From DASQFI01 sp035633215 (GTDB lineage: Bacteria > Acidobacteriota > Vicinamibacteria > Vicinamibacterales > SCN-69-37), in the NCBI GenBank assembly GCA_035633215.1, contig DASQFI010000030.1, positions 1 through 64,000 on the forward strand: a stretch of DNA of 64,000 nt. Reading direction: 5' to 3'. A model generated the notes under the pieces. That model saw only the letters and a list, made by a program, of their open reading frames with translations, did not search any database and was not told the origin of the DNA. Below are positions 43,565 through 51,739 of this stretch, in pieces (within the stretch, counting starts at the first letter, position 1; each line of letters opens with the position of its first letter). The position numbers were made by a program, and so were the translations under genes.

Positions 43565-44288
43565 ATGTCCAGCCTCGTTGGGCGCACCATCTCGCACTAC
43601 CGCATTCTGGAGCTCGTCGGGCGCGGCGGCATGGGGGCGGTCTACCGGGCGCACGATCTGGAGCTCGATCGCGACGTCGCGCTGAAGTTCCTGACCCCCG
43701 ACGAGGCCTGGAGCGACTCGGAAGGCGGCGCGGACGCGCGCGATCGGTTCCTGCGTGAAGCGCGTGCTGCCTCCGCGCTCGATCACCCGCACATCGCCAC
43801 CATTTACGGCATCGACCGGACTGAAGACGGCGAGGTCTTCATCGCGATGGCGTACTACGAGGGCGACACCCTGGCGAGCCGCGTGCCCGCGGGAGGCGTG
43901 CCGGTGACCGAAGCCGTCTCCGAAGCTGGCGTACTACGGCAACAGCTGGGGCGGCCGCATGGCGGCGATCATCCCGGCCGTGGACAAACGCGTGAAGGCG
44001 AACGTGGTCATCCTGGGCGGGCTCGCGGCCGCGCATACCTTCCCCGAAGTCGATCAGATCAACTACATCACGCGTGTCACGACGCCCGTCCTCATGATCA
44101 ACGGCAGGCACGACGCCATCGAGCCGCTCGAGAGCGCGCAGTTGACGATGTTCCGGCTGTGGGGAACGCCGGCGGCCGACAAGAAGCACGTGGTGTTCGA
44201 CACGGGCCACGGACCCTTTCCTCAGAATCCGTTTCGCAAGGAAGTGCTCGACTTTCTCGACAAGTACTTCGGTGCAGTGAGCCGCTAG
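43565..44288 (+). pseudogene. Kinase-hydrolase fusion gene with internal deletion
   Basis: It starts as an ordinary Ser/Thr kinase (HYRILELVGRGGMGAVY, VALKFL, ALDHPHIATIYGIDRTEDGEVFIAMAYYEGDTL) but breaks off about codon 118, before the HRD and DFG motifs. At about 43920 the sequence jumps, in another frame, to KLAYYGNSWGGRMAAIIPAVDKR...RHDAIEPLESAQLTMFRLWG...HGPFPQNPFRKEVLDFLDKYFG, the nucleophile elbow and C-terminus of an alpha/beta hydrolase. The intact gene at 46304-49210 shows the ancestral kinase-FGE-hydrolase layout, so about 2.2 kb were lost and the frame was shifted. Confidence 0.8.
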
Positions 44289-44407
44289 ACCACGAACTGT
44301 GCCAGACTCCAGCGAGTTGGGTGCGCGTCATGCTGGCGTGCAGCAACTGTGAACGCGGTAGCCCGTCCCGGCGCGCAAACGCGGGGCGGAGAGGCTGGAG
44401 GGTGCGT

Positions 44408-45133
44408 ATGGCTCAGCCAAATTCGGGAACGGCCAATGTGGTTCTGGTTCATGGCGGATTCGTGGACGGCTCGGGGTGGAAAGACGTGTACGCGATCCTG
44501 AGGAAGAAGGGCTACAGCGTCACCGTCGTTCAGAACCCGACGGTTTCGTTGGCCGACGATGTCGCCGTGACGAGGCGTGCGCTGGCAGCGCAGAACGGTC
44601 CCGTCACGCTCGTCGGACACTCGTACGGCGGCGTCGTCATCACCGAGGCCGGCAACGACCCGAATGTCGTTGCGCTGGTCTACATCGCGGCGTTTGCGCC
44701 GGACCAGGGTGAGTCCGTCTCGTCTCTCATCAGCAACCCGCCGCCTGGCGCTCCGGTACCACCGATCCTGCCGCCACAGGAAGGATTCCTTTTCCTGGAC
44801 AGGGCCGGATTCCACGCGTCGTTCGCGGCGGATGTCGATCCCGACACGGCAGGCTTCATGGCCGACTCGCAAGTGCCGTGGGGCGTCGAAGCGCTCGGCG
44901 GCGCGATTACTCACCCTGCGTGGAGGACCAAGCCCAGCTGGTACCTGGTTGCGGCGGACGACCGGATGATTCCGCCGGATGCGCAGCGTGCGATGTCCAA
45001 GCGAGCGGGGTCGACCGTGGTCGAGACCAGGGGCAGCCACGCGGTGTACGTGTCGCAGCCACAGGCTGTGGCGTCGATCATCGAACAGGCGGCGCTCACT
45101 TCCGTCGCAAACGACGCCAGGCTGCGGGCGTGA
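44408..45133 (+). CDS. Alpha/beta hydrolase
   Basis: 241 residues from the ATG at 44408 (MAQPNSGTANVVLVHGGFVDGSGW). The oxyanion loop VLVHGG (about 11-16) precedes the nucleophile elbow GHSYGG (Ser about 80), an Asp in ADDRMIPPDAQ (about 195) and the catalytic His in GSHAVYVSQP (about 218), completing the triad. This is the signature of RsbQ/EstC-like esterases, often annotated as 'alpha/beta hydrolase, AB hydrolase 1'. The substrate is unknown. It is followed by a strong hairpin terminator. Confidence 0.85.
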   Translation: MAQPNSGTANVVLVHGGFVDGSGWKDVYAILRKKGYSVTVVQNPTVSLADDVAVTRRALAAQNGPVTLVGHSYGGVVITEAGNDPNVVALVYIAAFAPDQGESVSSLISNPPPGAPVPPILPPQEGFLFLDRAGFHASFAADVDPDTAGFMADSQVPWGVEALGGAITHPAWRTKPSWYLVAADDRMIPPDAQRAMSKRAGSTVVETRGSHAVYVSQPQAVASIIEQAALTSVANDARLRA

Positions 45134-45201
45134 CACCAACGGCTCTCACGAACACCTGGGTGAAATGGCTCGTTCGGAGAAGCCGCGTAAGAAAGGGCAG
45201 G

Positions 45202-45235
45202 GGGCAGAGGGCAGAGCTGCCCTCTGCCCTTATTT
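45202..45235 (+). terminator. Hairpin terminator made of the heptamer repeat
   Basis: GGGCAGAGGGCAG (45202-45214) and CTGCCCTCTGCCC (45217-45229) form a perfect 13-bp stem with a minimal loop, followed by TTATTTA. It lies 69 bp after the hydrolase stop. The preceding GAAAGGGCAGG extends the repeat tract. Confidence 0.65.
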
Positions 45236-45360
45236 AGTCGACCCAGGTGCGAGTACGAGGGCATTGCCGCGACGGGCCGAACCCTCAGCATTGACCCAAC
45301 AGTCGATACGTAGCCATCGTCCACCAGAACGCGCTGTGGGTGCGCGCGCTCGGCATGTCG

Positions 45361-45924
45361 TCAGCGTGACCGTGCGGAGATCAGCCCCAGGACCTCCGTT
45401 GCCTCGATCACCGTTGCGTCGCTGGTCGAAAGCTCGCGCACTGATTCGACGCGAAGGCCGGAAGCAGCACGGTCGAAGAGCGTGACATTCATCCACGCTG
45501 CTTCATAGGTTGACCACCACCGCAGCCCATTCGCATCGCGATTGCGCTCGTACATCGTGCGTGCCCGTGGTTGTGTCACGGCGCGCTGACGCGTGGCTAC
45601 GACCGAAGGCCGAAGGCCGGCGCGGAGCAGGACGGCAGGGTTGTCGAGATCGATGAGCTTGCCGGGATTGGTCAGTTCGAGGCTGGCAATCGCAAGCGGC
45701 AGCCCGCGGCGGCGGAGGAGCGAGGGCGCCAGGCGCTGGCTGCGGAACCGCGCGAGTTGCTCGACGACCGAGGACACTTCGCGCTCCGCCAAGTACAGGC
45801 AGCCGTAAAGATCGGGATTGTCGTGGCGGCCCTCGCCCTGCAGCGATCTGGGAAACCAGAGGGGCCCGTCCGCCTCGTCCGGCTTCGCGCGGTCGTTCCA
45901 CGCGAAGCAGCGGTAGAGCTTCAC
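45361..45924 (-). CDS. RES-domain toxin
   Basis: 187 residues from a GTG at 45924 whose GTGA overlaps the stop of the antitoxin gene. Residues VKLYRCFAWNDRAKPDEADGPLWFPRSLQGEGRHDNPDLYGCLYLAEREVSSVVEQLARF (about 1-60) are the RES NAD-binding half: Arg5, and the Tyr/Glu pair of LYGCLYLAE(R)E. TRQRAVTQPRARTMYERNRDANGLRWWSTYEAAWMNVTLFD contains the GLRWWS(T)/W region near the active-site Ser/Asn. RES toxins break down NAD+ (as MbcT, Res). All key positions appear intact, and the antitoxin precedes it. Confidence 0.85.
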   Translation of the reverse strand: MKLYRCFAWNDRAKPDEADGPLWFPRSLQGEGRHDNPDLYGCLYLAEREVSSVVEQLARFRSQRLAPSLLRRRGLPLAIASLELTNPGKLIDLDNPAVLLRAGLRPSVVATRQRAVTQPRARTMYERNRDANGLRWWSTYEAAWMNVTLFDRAASGLRVESVRELSTSDATVIEATEVLGLISARSR

Positions 45925-46253
45925 GCGAACGTGTCCGAGCGTTCCGCCCGAATCGCGCGCATCAGTTCTTCGGTCCGTCCCAGACGAATGAGGTCCACGG
46001 GCCGGCGGTCGCCGAGGATGGGATTCAGTCCGAAGAGCCACGCCAGGGCCGCGTCGCGATCGTAGAGGCGCAGCAGGTTGGCCCAGACCAGCTCGAGCAG
46101 GTCGATTTTTTCGGCGTTGAGCAGGTCGATCCCGGCGCCGCGGAGCCAGCGCGTGATTTGGGAGCGGTCGACGCCCAGAAGCTCCGCCAGCTTGGACGCG
46201 GTCCGGAAGTCCTCGCGGAGCGCTTCGACTTTGCGTGCCACGGCGACGGGCAT
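45921..46253 (-). CDS. Xre/MbcA/ParS-type antitoxin of the RES toxin
   Basis: 110 residues from the ATG at 46253 (MPVAVARKVEALREDF); an ATG six codons upstream is less likely because of the operator there. DFRTASKLAELLGVDRSQITRWLRGAGIDLLNAEKIDLLELVWANLLRLYDRDAALAWLFGLNPILGDRRPVDLIRLGRTEELMRAIRAERS combines a helix-turn-helix with the MbcA/ParS/Xre C-terminal domain (LGDRRPVDLI). It neutralises the RES toxin and represses the operon. Direct overlap with the toxin gene indicates coupled translation. Confidence 0.87.
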   Translation of the reverse strand: MPVAVARKVEALREDFRTASKLAELLGVDRSQITRWLRGAGIDLLNAEKIDLLELVWANLLRLYDRDAALAWLFGLNPILGDRRPVDLIRLGRTEELMRAIRAERSDTFA

Positions 46254-46265
46254 GAGCTGAGTATA

Positions 46266-46303
46266 GCGCAACAGAATCTGTTGCGCAACAAAAAGTGTTG
46301 CGC
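46266..46303 (-). promoter_or_regulatory. Operator of the RES-Xre module
   Basis: GCGCAACAG (46266-46274) and CTGTTGCGC (46278-46286) are perfect arms around AAT, and a third half-site TGTTGCGC follows at 46296-46303, directly at the end of the kinase gene. They lie 12-50 bp upstream of the antitoxin ATG. A helix-turn-helix antitoxin acting on three half-sites, with binding strength depending on toxin level, is the usual model for this kind of module. Confidence 0.6.
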
Positions 46304-49210
46304 CTACCGGGCAGTGACCGGGCCAAGCCGCTGATCGAGCCAGTCGAGCACCGTCTTCACGACCTGACTCCGCTGCTGCCCCACGACGAAGTGACCGCCG
46401 ACGAGGACGACGTGCCTCTTTTGATCGCGCGGCGTCCCGAGCAGATCAAAGAAAGGCTTCTGTCCGGCTTCGACAGGGTAGATGAAGTCGCCGCTGCCGT
46501 TGACCATGAGCGTCGGAAGTGTGACGCGAGGGAGATAGTTCACGCTATCGAGCGCCGGCGGCACGTCAAAAGACTGGGTGAGTCCCCCATCCAGCAACAC
46601 GGCCGTTTTGAAGCGCGTCTCGAGCGACAGGAGGCGCGGCGCGATCGAGGCGCCCCAGCTCACGCCCATGAAGGCGATCGCGTCGTGCCGGATGTCGGCG
46701 CGGGACTGCAGGTACTCCATCGCGCGCCGGCCGTCGTTGACGACCCGGATGATCCAGTCCTGGTAGGCGCGGGTCCGGTTCGGCCAGACTGTGGTCTGGC
46801 CCGCGTTGCGTTCGAACGTGCCGGAGTAAATGGGGAAGATAACGGCGCGCCCGCTCTGGATGACGTAGTCCAATGCTCGGAAGTCGCCGCGCGGCGATCC
46901 AATCACCGACGACGAGTCGGCCTTGGTGACGGCTGCCGCGCCAGGCGCAAACAGCACCGCCTGGTACGGCGGCGGTACGTGCTTGGGGAGAAACACGTAC
47001 GCCGGTACGCGCTCATCGCCGTAGGCGGCGCGGAAGCTGACTTTCTCCACGACCCAGTGAGCGGCGCTTTCGTCCCGCGCGTCGATCGTGGCATCGAGCG
47101 GCCGAGGATCGTAGGCAAACAGCCCGCGAAAGGCGGCGAAGACCTGATCCGGGACCGGTCGCTCGGCGTGGAAGTCGCGCCTGGTCACCGCAATCGGATT
47201 GGTCAGGGTCGCGGAGAGCGGCGTGTCGAGATAGCTGACGAGCCGGAAGCCGTTGTCTTCAGACCGGTCGAACGGCGCGCGCGCGTCGGCAAACGTAAAC
47301 ATGTGCGCCGGATCGCGCCACGATCCGCCGAGCAGGTATCGACCCTGGCTGCCGGCGACCGCGTTGGCGCACCACTCCTTGGCATTGCCGGCCGTATCCA
47401 TAGCGCCCTCGGGACTCAGCGCAGGATTGCTGCCCACCAAAGCCGGTCCCTTTCCATTCAGATTGCTCAATGGAGTGATGTAGGCCGCCTGGTTGAGACC
47501 CGCCGCCCGGACCCAATGGTAGATGGTCGGGAGGCCGCGGCCGGAAAACCTCGCGAACGCGTCCGCCTCGTACCAGCTCACGCCGGTCACCGGATAGTCG
47601 TCCTGGCCGGCCGGATACATGCCGACTTCCCACGTCGCGGGACCGGGGCGACCCGTGCGATCGCGAAACTCCGCCATCGCCTGTTCCCAGGTGAGCACGC
47701 GGCCGGCGTGCTCGAACGTGTGTGCCCAGTACTCGCGTTTGGCGTAGCCGCCCGCGTCGACGAAGGCCTTGTAGCGCCGGTTGGTCACCTCGAACTTGTC
47801 GATGAGGAACGCGCCGCCCGGCACCCGCGCGAGATAGTTGAATCCAGCCAGCTGGAGGTTCATGGGGCCGGCGTGGATGACCAGCGTGTCCGCCGGAAAC
47901 TTTCCAGCAGCGGTCAACGGCGAAAACGTTCGGTTGAATGGTCCGAGGACCTCGATCGGCGCGTACCCGTCGCGTTCGATCTTCCAGCGGAAGAATTCGC
48001 GCGCGATCCGCGCGCCCTTGATCGGCGTCTGGCCCAGAAGCCGATATGGCTGCGACGGCTGATCGTACGGCTTGATGAACACGCTCGCCCCGGCGGGATC
48101 CGTGACGATGTCGCGCGTCTCGGCGATCCGGGCCGACAGATCGCGCAACCGCGGATCGCCGGGTGCCAGGCGTTCGACCTCTTCAAGCGCGGCGAGCGCG
48201 GGTGAATAGCGGTCTTTGTCGGCCATCTGCGTGATTTGGCCGATCAGATCCTCGGCGTGCCTGGCGTTCGCCGCGCGACGCATGAACCAGGCGGCCGTTC
48301 CGGCGGCCGTGAGCAGAGCGACAATCGCGGCGACGGTGACCAGCCGCCGGCTGCCAGATACCGTGGCTGCCGCCTGTGGGACCGTCGTCATCGTACCGGT
48401 CGCGGGGACGCACGCTGTCAGCGCCTGGATCATCTCGTGTGCCGACTGGTACCGGCCGTCGCGGTCCTTGGTCAACGCCCGCACCAGAATCCCCTCGATC
48501 GCCGGCGAAAGATCCGCACGCAGAGTGGATACGGCTGGCGGGGTCTCGTGAAGGATGTTGTGCAGAATCGCCACGTCGCGATCGCCGCCGAATGGCGGCC
48601 GACCGGTCAGCATCTCGTAGAGCACGACGCCGAGCGCCCAGAGATCGGCGCGGTGATCGACGGTGTAGCCGTGCACCTGCTCGGGCGCCATGTAGACGAC
48701 GGTGCCGAGCGTCAGGCCCGTTCGAGTCGGACCGGTCCGATCGAGAATCTTCGCGATGCCGAAGTCGACGATCTTGATCAGATCGCCGCGCGTCACGATC
48801 ACGTTGGCCGGCTTGATGTCGCGATGCACGATTCCGGCGTGGTGCGCGTGGTCGAGCCCGCGGGCGATCTGCAGCGCGAAGTCGAGCGCCTCGGGCACGG
48901 AGAGCGGCCCGCGCGCGATCCGATCGCGCAGCGTCTCGCCCTCGTAGTACGCCATCGCGATGAACAGCTGCTCGTCGACAGCGTCCACGTCGTAGATGGC
49001 GCAGATGTTCGGATGATCGAGCGCGGAGGCCGCCTGCGCTTCCTGGATGAACCGCTCCCGCGCCGCCTCATCCCGGGTCAGTTCCGGGGGCAGGAACTTG
49101 AGCGCGACGGTGCGTTTCAGGCGGGAGTCCTCGGCCTGATAGACGACGCCCATCCCGCCGGCACCCAGCCGCTTGAGGATGCGGTAGTGCGAGACGACTC
49201 GGCCTTCCAT
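46304..49210 (-). CDS. Fusion protein: Ser/Thr kinase - FGE-sulfatase (SUMF1) domain - alpha/beta hydrolase
   Basis: 968 residues from the ATG at 49210 (MEGRVVSHYRILKRLGAGGMGVVY). Domains in order: kinase (about 8-270; Lys38, VHRDIKPANV, DFGIAKI, YMAPEQVHG); transmembrane helix (about 290-315); a PEGA-like beta stretch; SUMF1/formylglycine-generating-enzyme-like domain (about 450-660: VPGGAFLIDKFEVTNRRYKAFVDAGGY, YPVTGVSWYEADAFARFSGRGLPT, SPEGAMDTAGNAKEWCAN, GGSWRDPAHMF, ARAPFDRSEDNGFRL); hydrolase (about 730-968: YVFLPKHVPPPYQAVLFAPG, MGVSWGAS with Ser about 850, MVNGSGDFIYPVEAGQ, GGHFVV). The two CxxxC cysteines of true FGE are absent, so the middle domain is probably a binding module. Confidence 0.87.
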   Translation of the reverse strand: MEGRVVSHYRILKRLGAGGMGVVYQAEDSRLKRTVALKFLPPELTRDEAARERFIQEAQAASALDHPNICAIYDVDAVDEQLFIAMAYYEGETLRDRIARGPLSVPEALDFALQIARGLDHAHHAGIVHRDIKPANVIVTRGDLIKIVDFGIAKILDRTGPTRTGLTLGTVVYMAPEQVHGYTVDHRADLWALGVVLYEMLTGRPPFGGDRDVAILHNILHETPPAVSTLRADLSPAIEGILVRALTKDRDGRYQSAHEMIQALTACVPATGTMTTVPQAAATVSGSRRLVTVAAIVALLTAAGTAAWFMRRAANARHAEDLIGQITQMADKDRYSPALAALEEVERLAPGDPRLRDLSARIAETRDIVTDPAGASVFIKPYDQPSQPYRLLGQTPIKGARIAREFFRWKIERDGYAPIEVLGPFNRTFSPLTAAGKFPADTLVIHAGPMNLQLAGFNYLARVPGGAFLIDKFEVTNRRYKAFVDAGGYAKREYWAHTFEHAGRVLTWEQAMAEFRDRTGRPGPATWEVGMYPAGQDDYPVTGVSWYEADAFARFSGRGLPTIYHWVRAAGLNQAAYITPLSNLNGKGPALVGSNPALSPEGAMDTAGNAKEWCANAVAGSQGRYLLGGSWRDPAHMFTFADARAPFDRSEDNGFRLVSYLDTPLSATLTNPIAVTRRDFHAERPVPDQVFAAFRGLFAYDPRPLDATIDARDESAAHWVVEKVSFRAAYGDERVPAYVFLPKHVPPPYQAVLFAPGAAAVTKADSSSVIGSPRGDFRALDYVIQSGRAVIFPIYSGTFERNAGQTTVWPNRTRAYQDWIIRVVNDGRRAMEYLQSRADIRHDAIAFMGVSWGASIAPRLLSLETRFKTAVLLDGGLTQSFDVPPALDSVNYLPRVTLPTLMVNGSGDFIYPVEAGQKPFFDLLGTPRDQKRHVVLVGGHFVVGQQRSQVVKTVLDWLDQRLGPVTAR

Positions 49211-49218
49211 CTTGTTTC

Positions 49219-49237
49219 CGGGGGGCTTCGCCCCCCG
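49219..49237 (-). promoter_or_regulatory. Perfect hairpin in the leader of the kinase fusion gene
   Basis: On the minus strand CGGGGGGC-GAA-GCCCCCCG, stem 8 bp, starts 27 nt and ends 9 nt before the ATG at 49210, where the ribosome must bind. It could modulate translation or be a processing site. It may also be a terminator for transcripts entering from the right. Confidence 0.4.
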
Positions 49238-49464
49238 CGGCCCCCTTACGGCGTCGCTCGCGGGGACCCCTGCGCCCAGCTCCGCTCCGCCGACTCGCTC
49301 GCTGCCGCTCGCTCGTGCGCTCCCTACCGCTCGCGAGGGGCGCGCGCACATCTTAGCGCCGGATCAGGCTGGGCACGCGCCAACCAGCACTATCTGCGCC
49401 GGTTCTTCCACTTGAACCTCGCCGAATGGGTGGTCAGAATGGTCCTCCTTCGTCGCAACCAACA

Positions 49465-51162
49465 ATGACCCCCGACCGTCGCGCTTTTCTCGCCGTGTTC
49501 GCGTCGGCTGGCCTGACGTCTACGCTGCTGCCCGGCGTCCTCTGGGCGCAGATGCAGCAGGGCACCAGGCCGGTGACGATGGAGATGGTCCGCGAGGCCG
49601 CGCGACTTGCGGGCCTGAACTTCTCGGACGAGGAGAGTCAGGACCTCGCGGCGTCCCTCTCGAGCCTGGCCCGCGGCGCTGAGGGCATCGACAAACCGAC
49701 GCTCTCGAACGCCTCGCCGCTGCCCATTCATTTCGATCCGCGTCCGCCCGGCATCCCGCTTGCGCCGCTGCCGGCGGCGGTGTTCCGGATCGAACCGGCG
49801 CCGCGGGTGACGCGTCCGCGCGTGCTTGAAGTCGTCGCCTACTGGCCCGTCACCCACCTCGCGCATCTCCTGCGCACGCGACAGGTCACGTCGCACGAGC
49901 TCACCGCGATGTATCTAGACCGACTGAAGCGGTACCACCCGCAGCTGAACTGTGTCGCGTCGTTGACCGAAGAACGCGCGCTCGCAGAAGCCGCCGCCGC
50001 CGACAAGGAGATCTCGGCAGGCAAGTACCGCGGCGTGCTGCACGGCGTTCCCTACGGTGTGAAAGACATCATTGCCGCCAGGGGCTATCCAACCCGGTGG
50101 GGCGCGAAGCCGCTGGACGCGCAGATCTTCGACGAGGACGCCACCGTCGTCCGGCGGCTGAACCAGGCGGGCGCGGTGCTCATGGCCAAGCTCACCACGG
50201 GCGAGCTGGCGTTCGGCGATCAGTGGTCGGGCGGCCGCACCAACAATCCCTGGAATCCGGCGCAGGGATCGAGTGGATCGTCGGCCGGCTCGGGCGCGGC
50301 GCCCGCCGCGGGTCTCGTCGGATTCGCGATCGGCACCGATACGGGCGGCTCGATTCTCTCGCCGGCCGGCCGCTGCGGCATCGTCGGCCTGCGGCCCACG
50401 TTCGGCCGGGTCAGCCGCTTCGGGGTCATGACCGCCGGCAGCACGCTCGACAAGGTCGGCCCGATGTGCCGTCACGCACAGGACTGCGCGATCGTGCTGC
50501 ACGCCATCGCTGGACCGGACAGTCTGGACCTGGCTGTTGCCGACGGCATTCCGGTCGCCTGGGACGCCACGTCTGGCCGCTATCCGAAGCGAATCGGCTA
50601 CGTGCCGGCGATGTTCGAGGCGGAACAGAACGCGGAACGCCGCGAGAACAACGCGCGCGTGTTCGATGTCCTGAAGCGGCTCGGATGCACGCTGCACGAG
50701 GTGCAGGTTCCGGGTGGCGACCTCACGTATTTCATCGAGTACACGGAGCGCGCTGCGGCGTTCGACACGTTGACGACCGGCGGACTCTATAAAGGTGTCA
50801 GCCAACGCACGGGCCGCTACCTTCGCGCGTGTAAGCTCGTCACGGCCGTGGATTATCTGCAGGCAAACAGGCGCCGCGCCGCGATCATGCAGGAGGTCGC
50901 GAAAGCGATGACCAAGGTCGACGCGGTGATGTTCACGGCGCTGACGCTCGATTCACGCACGAGCTTGAATCCGGTGATGAGCCTCACCGGACATCCGTCG
51001 CTCGCGGTCCCGAATGGCTTCGAGGCAAATGGATCGCCCACCAGCGTGATGTTCTCGGGTCACCTGTATCGCGAAGGTGAGATCGTGGCGCTCGCAAAGG
51101 CCTATCAGGACCTGACCGGGCATCACCTGAAGCAGCCGCCTCTCTTTGCCGTCAGCGGCTAG
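49465..51162 (+). CDS. Amidase-signature-family hydrolase with Tat-like signal peptide
   Basis: 565 residues from the ATG at 49465. The N-terminus MTPDRRAFLAVFASAGLTSTLLPGVLWAQ contains a twin-arginine-type motif (DRRAFLA) and a hydrophobic helix, predicting export in folded form. The Ser-cisSer-Lys triad is present: GVPYGVKDIIAARGYPTRWGA (Lys about 200), GSSGSSAGSGAAPAAGLVGFAIGTDTGGSILSPAGRCGIVGLRPT (cis-Ser about 270, nucleophile Ser in GGSI about 296). It resembles GatA-like amidases, which hydrolyse amides. Exported amidases like this may process peptides or urethanes; the substrate is unknown. Confidence 0.88.
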   Translation: MTPDRRAFLAVFASAGLTSTLLPGVLWAQMQQGTRPVTMEMVREAARLAGLNFSDEESQDLAASLSSLARGAEGIDKPTLSNASPLPIHFDPRPPGIPLAPLPAAVFRIEPAPRVTRPRVLEVVAYWPVTHLAHLLRTRQVTSHELTAMYLDRLKRYHPQLNCVASLTEERALAEAAAADKEISAGKYRGVLHGVPYGVKDIIAARGYPTRWGAKPLDAQIFDEDATVVRRLNQAGAVLMAKLTTGELAFGDQWSGGRTNNPWNPAQGSSGSSAGSGAAPAAGLVGFAIGTDTGGSILSPAGRCGIVGLRPTFGRVSRFGVMTAGSTLDKVGPMCRHAQDCAIVLHAIAGPDSLDLAVADGIPVAWDATSGRYPKRIGYVPAMFEAEQNAERRENNARVFDVLKRLGCTLHEVQVPGGDLTYFIEYTERAAAFDTLTTGGLYKGVSQRTGRYLRACKLVTAVDYLQANRRRAAIMQEVAKAMTKVDAVMFTALTLDSRTSLNPVMSLTGHPSLAVPNGFEANGSPTSVMFSGHLYREGEIVALAKAYQDLTGHHLKQPPLFAVSG

Positions 51163-51739
51163 AGCGTTTTCGAGAAGCGTCCGCAGAGAGGCCGAGTGTC
51201 ACCCATGTCTCAGCCGTGGGTCGAGGCAGTGCCGTGGCCGAACCTCACGTGGAGCGAAGGAGGCGCGATACGTCACCGTCGCGACGCGCCTGCGCGAGAT
51301 CTCGGGCGACAACGCGATCGTGCTCGCCATCCAGCAGAGCGGCAGCGTCCGCTCGTTTCGTGTTCGACCTGAAGCCGGACCCGTCGGCGCCCGTTCGGAC
51401 CGAGGTCATCGACGCGGCCGACGTGTCGTGCCGGCCGCCCCGCCGCCGGCGGTTGTCTGGCGGTGACGCGAAGGGCCACGGGCCAATGCGTTCCTATGTC
51501 GATCGCATGGCCACCATCGGCTGGACCGACGCGGCGCGGCGTGCACGGGCGAGACTGGCGAGGACCGCGGTGAGTATCGCAATCGCGCCGCCGGCGACGT
51601 AGGCCAGCGGCTCGATGTTGCTGACGGGGAGCCCGCCCTCGATGCGAACAAGAACGGCCGTGACGAGGACGATATCGGCGCGGTCGAAATCCGGGTCGAC
51701 GAGAGCGACGACGATCGAAAGAACAACACGCCTAGTCCG
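51163..51739. other. Region with a possible frameshifted gene remnant
   Basis: No intact gene. Between about 51268 and 51420 one plus-strand frame reads YVTVATRLREISGDNAIVLAIQQSG and then, in the next frame, FVFDLKPDPSAPVRTEVIDAAD, each with coding-like composition, as if one gene were interrupted by a small insertion or deletion near 51345. No domain is recognisable. The rest shows nothing I can support. Confidence 0.3.

Noticed and set aside
46295..48205. A 636-codon plus-strand frame opposite the kinase-FGE-hydrolase gene
   Set aside because: Arg-rich shadow frame; all recognisable motifs are in the minus-strand gene.
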